From Siphonodentalium dalli (taxonomy: Eukaryota > Mollusca > Scaphopoda > Gadilida > Siphonodentaliidae), in assembly GCA_032622095.1 (NCBI GenBank), contig CP136061.1, positions 255,203,582-255,267,581 on the forward strand: a stretch of DNA of 64,000 bases, written 5' to 3'. A program made the position numbers and the translations under genes. A model generated the notes under the pieces. It was not told where the DNA came from. It ran no database searches and saw only the letters and a program-made list of their open reading frames with translations. This document shows, in pieces, positions 58,856-64,000 of this stretch; position 1 is the stretch's first letter; each line of letters starts with the position of its first letter.

Positions 58856-59125
58856 ACAAAAAAGGATTCTCCCATCAGTTATAAAAGTATAAATAGGAAT
58901 GGTCCATTATTCATTTGGAGGGGTGTTTAAGCTAAATTAGCGGATGACAGTATAATGAAAAGATAATAAAATTTCAAGGTCAGAAGGATTCATATTCCTT
59001 GGTGGGGATGTAAGCAAGATAATAAGCACTGAAGATATAAGAGTGCGGTATTTTGATAAACCGCAACGTGAAAACATATACTGTCTTACAAAGCCCAAAA
59101 TAAATTTATCCTTGTTTATTTGGGG

Positions 59126-59290
59126 GAGTCTTCCATAGGGAGCCTTGCATATATGCTTACAAGATCAAGGTAAATATTGTTAGGCCAATGTATTCTCTTA
59201 TATATGCGGGGATCCCTATGGGAGACTCGCATATATAAGAGAATGCATTGACATGGTTTTCGCAAAATTTCAGGAAGCTCCTGTCATGGA
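59126..59290. mobile_element. piggyBac-like MITE fragment, family C
   Basis: It starts in a hairpin (CCATAGGGAGCCTTGCATAT) and ends AGCTCCTGTCATGGATG. Both true ends are degraded. Confidence 0.65.
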
Positions 59291-59517
59291 TGTCCCTGCA
59301 GATGAGGTGGTTAGGACATGGATACCATCATCACAGTCTGGGCCTGATGATGAAGTCATGAATTAGAACCCCCGACATAGGTGAAAAACAGGACTTGGAT
59401 TGTGAAACTTCTCAATGTACCATTCCGATCATATCATGGCCATTTCGATAAGAAATGATAATTTATCCACACACATAAAGCAATGAACACATCATACTTA
59501 GCCAGTGCCTCATTCAT

Positions 59518-59585
59518 TCTGATCAAGCAGGCTAGCATCACAAAATTCACCCTCTAGGGACCTCATTACGCTTAGGCCTCATCTT
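59518..59585. mobile_element. Half palindrome of the GAATGAGGTCCCC family
   Basis: GGCTAGCATCACAAAATTCA and CTAGGGACCTCATT, one arm only. Confidence 0.65.
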
Positions 59586-59915
59586 CCGGTAAGTATCTAT
59601 AGTCTCAAATTAACATTGTTTTTAATAACTTTTTCCTTTCTGTGAAGTTTCTGTATCTCAAATTATTGCGATAGGCGCCTCTGATGATTACTCAACACTC
59701 GACATCTTTGCCTTGTTGTTTTTTCATCCTTCCATATATTGGGTATCGAGTTTACCATATTATGTATCATACCTGAGTTATATATGTCATGTGTCATGTA
59801 TATATGTTATACATTTTCCAATTTTATTGGTGTTGTCCCATCCATGACAGTAGAAATATCCAACTATCAGGTTCCATGCTAGTTATGTATAAACGCTCTT
59901 TATACTGAGTTTGTT

Positions 59916-61842
59916 AAAGCCCTGTCACACTCAGACTGGCGCTCTCACTGCGCTGCAAAAGTACCAACATATGAGTAACACGCAGGAGGAGCGCCGAAAA
60001 TTGTCAAACTTTTAAAACAAAGTATGCTCCTATTGCGTTTCTACTTTGTCAAGTCTCACGCTCTTAGTGCGTTCAAGTCGCTGTCATTGTGATGCTAGTA
60101 CGTTCTCAATAAGTTCGCAAAACGTTCTCTGCGCGGGCGCGGAGAGTATAGATAGCGCCTCCTGCGTTCTCCAGTCATAGTCAGTTTTTAGGTTGTGGGG
60201 AAAACACCCAACACTCTGCAATAGATTAGCTGTCCGATTAAACTACTGTCACACTCTGCTGCGATCAGGCCGGCGCTTGCATTGCGCTGAAAAATAATCA
60301 AAGCGCCAAGCAAAGCACAGTAAGGTATCCAAGAACGTATTGGTGACGCAGTGGACACTGGCTATGACGGGAGAGGGTCCCCATGATCGCCACAGAGCGC
60401 CGCGCTTGTTTTGTGCATGCACAAAACAAGCGCAGATGTTCTGCGTTCTGACCAGGCGTAGTACCGTCGCCATGACAGCGCAAATCGTACTAACAACGCA
60501 ATGACAACGACTTGAACGCATTAAGAGCGTTTACGACGTGGAGGAAACGCAGTGAGAGAGTGTGAGAGCGTGAGACTTGACAAAGCAGGAACGCAATGGG
60601 TCGTAAAAAGAGCGCGATGAAAACGTGATAAGCGGGATAGGGGCATAGCTTGTCACGCGCGCCACATGTACGACTGGTGGGGAGTTTCTCGTTTCGCGTG
60701 CGGGCTGACATTATCAATGGGTGTTTTATTAGTTTTATTTATAGAATGGGAATTTTTGGGAATATTTAAAAGTCAAACTGCGAGCTGGAGGCAGAGTCCC
60801 GTAAAAAGTGCTTGTAGTTGGGGAAATTAAATTTCGTTTATTGTGTTAATCAACGTTCATTAATGTTGATTTTTTGGTTTGTGGTAAACTATATGTGTAT
60901 TACAAATGAAAGAAATTTCTGCAGCCCACTGGGGGTTGTGGTCGGAGACGGTCGAGTCGACCACCGGTTCGTTAATTAGGTGCTGGTTGTTATTGTTATT
61001 TAACGGAATTCTGAGTTGGTCATTCGCAAAACCAATATATTTTATATTCTACAATTACATTCATGGGTTTATTATATATGATCTTGAGCGCGTTACCATT
61101 TCTGACATTGGTTCTCTTGTTTTAACAGATTGAAAATTTCTGACAATTTTCCGCGCTTCCACTGTGCGTTACTCGTATTTTGATACTTTTTCAACTCAAA
61201 GCAAATGCCAGCTTGATCGCAGCGGAGTGTGACAGTGGTATGAGCAGACCTCATTTCAAGTGGGATCGTAGTGTAAACCTGCTGTAAACGCCGGAAGAAC
61301 GCCATGTATAACGCTTGGGCGTAAAGCGAGGCCAGAGTCGCAGTGGCAGCACAATGTGGACGTTCTATGAGCGGGAACCAGTTCATAACACTCCATGGCA
61401 GCGCAGAAAGAGCGCAATAAGTTTTGGACAGAGCCTCATTGAGCGTATTAAGGACGGGAAAGGCGCGTAGGGATAATTTGATTAAGCTTACTGTAGTCGC
61501 AAAAGACAAGATTAATTTCTTGCTGCGACCACGAGAAGCTAATATGCGCTCTTGCTACGTACACATGACGCTCACGTCGCTCGATTGGCGATTTGCTTTG
61601 CGCTGTCACGGCGACAGTACTACGTCCTGGTCAGAACGCCGAGCCTCTGCGCTTGTTTTGTGCATGCATAAAACAAGCGCGGCGCTCTGGCACCTATGGG
61701 CGACCATGAAGATCCTCGGTCGTTGTAGCCAGTGTCCACTGCGTCACCAATCGGTTCTTGGAGACCTTAGTGCGTTTAGGTGGGCGCTTTGATACTTTTG
61801 CAGCGCAATGAGAGCGCCGGCCTGAGTGTGACAGGGGCTTTA
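59916..61842. mobile_element. 1.9-kb DNA transposon remnant with ~55-bp inverted ends
   Basis: The left end is AAAGCCCTGTCACACTCAGA, then GGCGCTCTCACTGCGCTGCA. The right end is the complement with one extra C. TA flanks the ends (59915-59916 and 61841-61842), though a longer duplication is not excluded. The interior is rich in GCGC and internally repeated: AAGCGCAG and GTTTTGTGCATGCACAAAAC palindromes at 60402-60432 and again near 61649-61680 in inverted context. The open frames inside overlap on both strands and have no recognised product. Confidence 0.65.
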
Positions 61843-61863
61843 GTTATATGTCTCTGTTATCAT

Positions 61864-62014
61864 CAAGCCTTGAAATAGGGTGTCTGTCATTTGCAGAATG
61901 AGGTTCCCAGAGGGTGAATTTAGTGATGCTACCCCGCATAATGGGCTAGCATCACTAAATTCACCCTCTGGGGACCTCATTCTGCAAATGACAGACACCC
62001 TATTTCAAGGCTTG
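61864..62014. mobile_element. Fold-back MITE, single perfect palindrome, 8-bp target duplication
   Basis: 151 bp: CAAGCCTTGAAATAGGGTGT through its complement, almost fully self-complementary around CCCCGCATAATGGGC. GTTATCAT is repeated exactly at 61856-61863 and 62015-62022. An 8-bp duplication points to a hAT-type transposase. It lies 57 bp from a Pld exon. Confidence 0.93.
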
Positions 62015-62070
62015 GTTATCATAATGAGAAAGTTCTTTTGTCTAGGCTTCCACTAAAATCTAATACGGAC

Positions 62071-62188
62071 CTCCTCTGAGGAATGATAGAACGTCGAAAG
62101 TCCGACATGTACTGTAGGATCATCGATATTCTCAGGTACAGAAGGATGGCTTTCATTCTGTGTTATGACTGAACCAAGGTCTGTTAGC
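62071..62188 (-). CDS. Pld: Pld exon directly after HKD1 (LTDLGS exon)
   Basis: The 3' splice site is a pyrimidine-rich stretch ending CAG at 62189-62191. The exon reads LTDLGSVITQNESHPS, matching the LTDVGS segment that follows the first HKD motif in animal PLD1. It begins with one base that completes a codon (probably Arg) from the previous exon. The 5' splice site is less certain. GT at 62070-62069 gives 39 codons ending HSSEE. GT at 62112-62111 or at 62139-62138 would also keep phase 0 and give a shorter exon. I prefer the longest form because its donor has the best exon-side and +5/+6 match. The acceptor and first 48 bases of this exon are also the source of the 98-bp tandem array immediately upstream in the gene. 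Confidence 0.8.
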
Positions 62189-63976
62189 CTGAAATACAGA
62201 TGTAGATACTATGATATTAACGCATGTACATGTATAGAAGAATGGCTTTCATTCTGTGTTATGACTGAACCAAGGTCTGTTAGCCTGAAATACAGATGTA
62301 GATACTATGAGCTATTAACACATGTACATGTATAGAAGGATGGCTTTCATTCTGTGTTATGACTGAACCAAGGTCTGTTAGCCTGAAATACAGATGTAGA
62401 TACTATGAGCTATTAACACATGTACATGTATAGAAGAATGGCTTTCATTCTGTGTTATGACTGAACCAAGGTCTGTTAGCCTGAAATACAGATGTAGATA
62501 CTATGAGCTATTAACACATGTACATGTATAGAAGGATGGCTTTCATTCTGTGTTATGACTGAACCAAGGTCTGTTAGCCTGAAATACAGATGTAGATACT
62601 ATGAGCTATTAACACATGTACATGTATAGAAGAATGGCTTTCATTCTGTGTTATGACTGAACCAAGGTCTGTTAGCCTGAAATACAGATGTAGATACTAT
62701 GAGATATTAACACATGTACATGTATAGAAGGATGGCTTTCATTCTGCGTTACGACTGAACCAAGGTCTGTTAGCCTGAAATACAGATGTAGATACTATGA
62801 TATTAACACATGTACATGTATAGAAGGATGGCTTTCATTCTGCGTTACGACTGAACCAAGGTCTGTTAGCCTGAAATACAGATGTAGATACTATGATATT
62901 AACGCATGTACATGTATAGAAGAATGGCTTTCATTCTGCGTTACGACTGAACCAAGGTCTGTTAGCCTGAAATACAGATGTAGATACTATGAGATATTAA
63001 CACATGTACATGTATAGAAGGATGGCTTTCATTCTGCGTTACGACTGAACCAAGGTCTGTTAGCCTGAAATACAGATGTAGATACTATGAGATATTAACA
63101 CATGTACATGTATAGAAGGATGGCTTTCATTCTGCGTTACGACTGAACCAAGGTCTGTTAGCCTGAAATACAGATGTAGATACTATGAGATATTAACACA
63201 TGTACATGTATAGAAGGATGGCTTTCATTCTGCGTTACGACTGAACCAAGGTCTGTTAGCCTGAAATACAGATGTAGATACTATGAGATATTAACACATG
63301 TACATGTATAGAAGGATGGCTTTCATTCTGCGTTACGACTGAACCAAGGTCTGTTAGCCTGAAATACAGATGTAGATACTATGAGCTATTAACACATGTA
63401 CATGTATAGAAGGATGGCTTTCATTCTGTGTTATGACTGAACCAAGGTCTGTTAGCCTGAAATACAGATGTAGATACTATGAGATATTAACACATGTACA
63501 TGTATAGAAGGATGGCTTTCATTCTGCGTTACGACTGAACCAAGGTCTGTTAGCCTGAAATACAGATGTAGATACTATGAGCTATTAACACATGTACATG
63601 TATAGAAGGATGGCTTTCATTCTGCGTTACGACTGAACCAAGGTCTGTTAGCCTGAAATACAGATGTAGATACTATGAGATATTAACACATGTACATGTA
63701 TAGAAGGATGGCTTTCATTCTGTGTTACGACTGAACCAAGGTCTGTTAGCCTGAAATACAGATGTAGATACTATGAGATATTAACACATGTACATGTATA
63801 GAAGGATGGCTTTCATTCTGCGTTACGACTGAACCAAGGTCTGTTAGCCTGAAATACAGATGTAGATACTATGAGATATTAACACATGTACATGTATAGA
63901 AGGATGGCTTTCATTCTGTGTTACGACTGAACCAAGGTCTGTTAGCCTGAAATACAGATGTAGATACTATGAGATA
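62130..63976 (-). repeat. 98-bp tandem array, 19 copies of a Pld intron/exon boundary
   Basis: Each unit (minus strand) holds the branch/pyrimidine region CTACATCTGTATTTCAG, the first 48 bases of the LTDLGS exon, and a spacer ACATGTACATGTGTTAATA. GACTGAACCAAGGTCTGTTA occurs 19 times from about 62167 to 63935. The copy next to 62188 is the genuine exon. Most units are 98 bp; a few lack two or three bases. Variants TGTTATG / CGTTACG and AGAATGG / AGGATGG mark subgroups. Confidence 0.95.
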
Positions 63977-63980
63977 TTAA

Positions 63981-64000
63981 CCCTTTACCCAACAAACCGG
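63981..64000. mobile_element. Left end of a piggyBac-like MITE, family A
   Basis: TTAA at 63977-63980 and CCCTTTACCCAACAAACCGG run off the window. It abuts the 98-bp array. Confidence 0.85.

Larger units (their letters stand above)
11751..62188 (-). other. Pld: Phospholipase D gene (PLD1/PLD2 class), partial, overall span of exons found
   Basis: This span holds eleven minus-strand exons that splice in one frame to about 785 codons. In transcript order they are 62071-62188, 57164-58270, 49667-49790, 46186-46304, 42540-42650, 41242-41352, 37323-37414, 33984-34147, 32359-32426, 15983-16200 and 11751-11871. All junctions are AG-exon-GT and the phases agree. Animal PLD hydrolyses phosphatidylcholine to phosphatidic acid and choline at the plasma membrane, Golgi and endosomes, and is controlled by PIP2, PKC and small GTPases (family knowledge). 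The window shows the region just after HKD1, the central loop, the second catalytic half with HKD2 and the start of the C-terminal region. The PX and PH domains and HKD1 must lie beyond 64000. The last exon(s) were not found below 11751. Introns are large and packed with mobile elements; the one between 32359 and 16200 is about 16 kb. Confidence 0.95.

Noticed and set aside
59295-59400. Possible tRNA-like A box (GATGAGGTGGTTAGGAC)
   Set aside because: No matching B box at the right distance and no clover-leaf; not called.
61093-61792. Open frames of 122 and 138 codons in the 1.9-kb inverted-end element
   Set aside because: Opposite frames over GCGC-rich repeated DNA; neither resembles a transposase.

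Overview
This is eukaryotic, AT-rich, intron-dominated DNA. One protein-coding gene crosses almost the whole window on the minus strand: a phospholipase D of the PLD1/PLD2 class. I rebuilt eleven exons (about 785 codons) whose splice sites and phases all agree. They run from just after the first HKD motif (62188) through a long serine-rich central loop (57164-58270) and the second HKD motif (15983-16200) to the start of the C-terminal region (11751). The PX, PH and first HKD exons must lie beyond 64000. I could not find the last C-terminal exon(s). Everything else is intronic or flanking DNA built from mobile elements and repeats.

The organism is most likely a marine lophotrochozoan, probably a bivalve mollusc. 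The evidence is the animal PLD gene structure, a tRNA-derived SINE, and many elements with roughly 160-bp internal repeat cores, GGAC-rich tails and a 3' hairpin, an architecture known from bivalve 'pearl' elements and Helentron-type non-autonomous elements. No species can be named from the sequence.

Layout. 1-11.7 kb: SINE with perfect target-site duplication, palindromic MITEs, piggyBac-like MITEs, a nested pair of Helentron-like elements (6.9-9.6 kb) and a decayed pogo-like element. 11.7-19.5 kb: two PLD exons, a 12-unit core array (13.3-15.4 kb) and more Helentron-like DNA. 19.5-32.1 kb: a complex insertion of about 12.6 kb that splits a MITE. It has inverted and direct internal repeats and carries the longest open frame of the window, a non-LTR retrotransposon fragment with an intact RNase H domain. 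32-50 kb: eight PLD exons among MITEs, a 33-bp minisatellite split by a hAT-like element, and a retrotransposon relic split by a fold-back element. 50-64 kb: the long loop exon, fold-back elements, a 1.9-kb element with long inverted ends, and a 98-bp array made of 19 copies of a PLD intron/exon boundary.

Most notable are (i) the array that multiplies a PLD 3' splice site and exon start; (ii) three sets of TTAA-flanked MITEs with different ends that share one hairpin module, with related empty sites visible in the window; (iii) fold-back MITEs with perfect 8-bp target duplications; and (iv) a common design for four different Helentron-like families, in which the 5' end carries one arm of the 3' hairpin. 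I found no defence system, operon or CRISPR array, and none is expected here.
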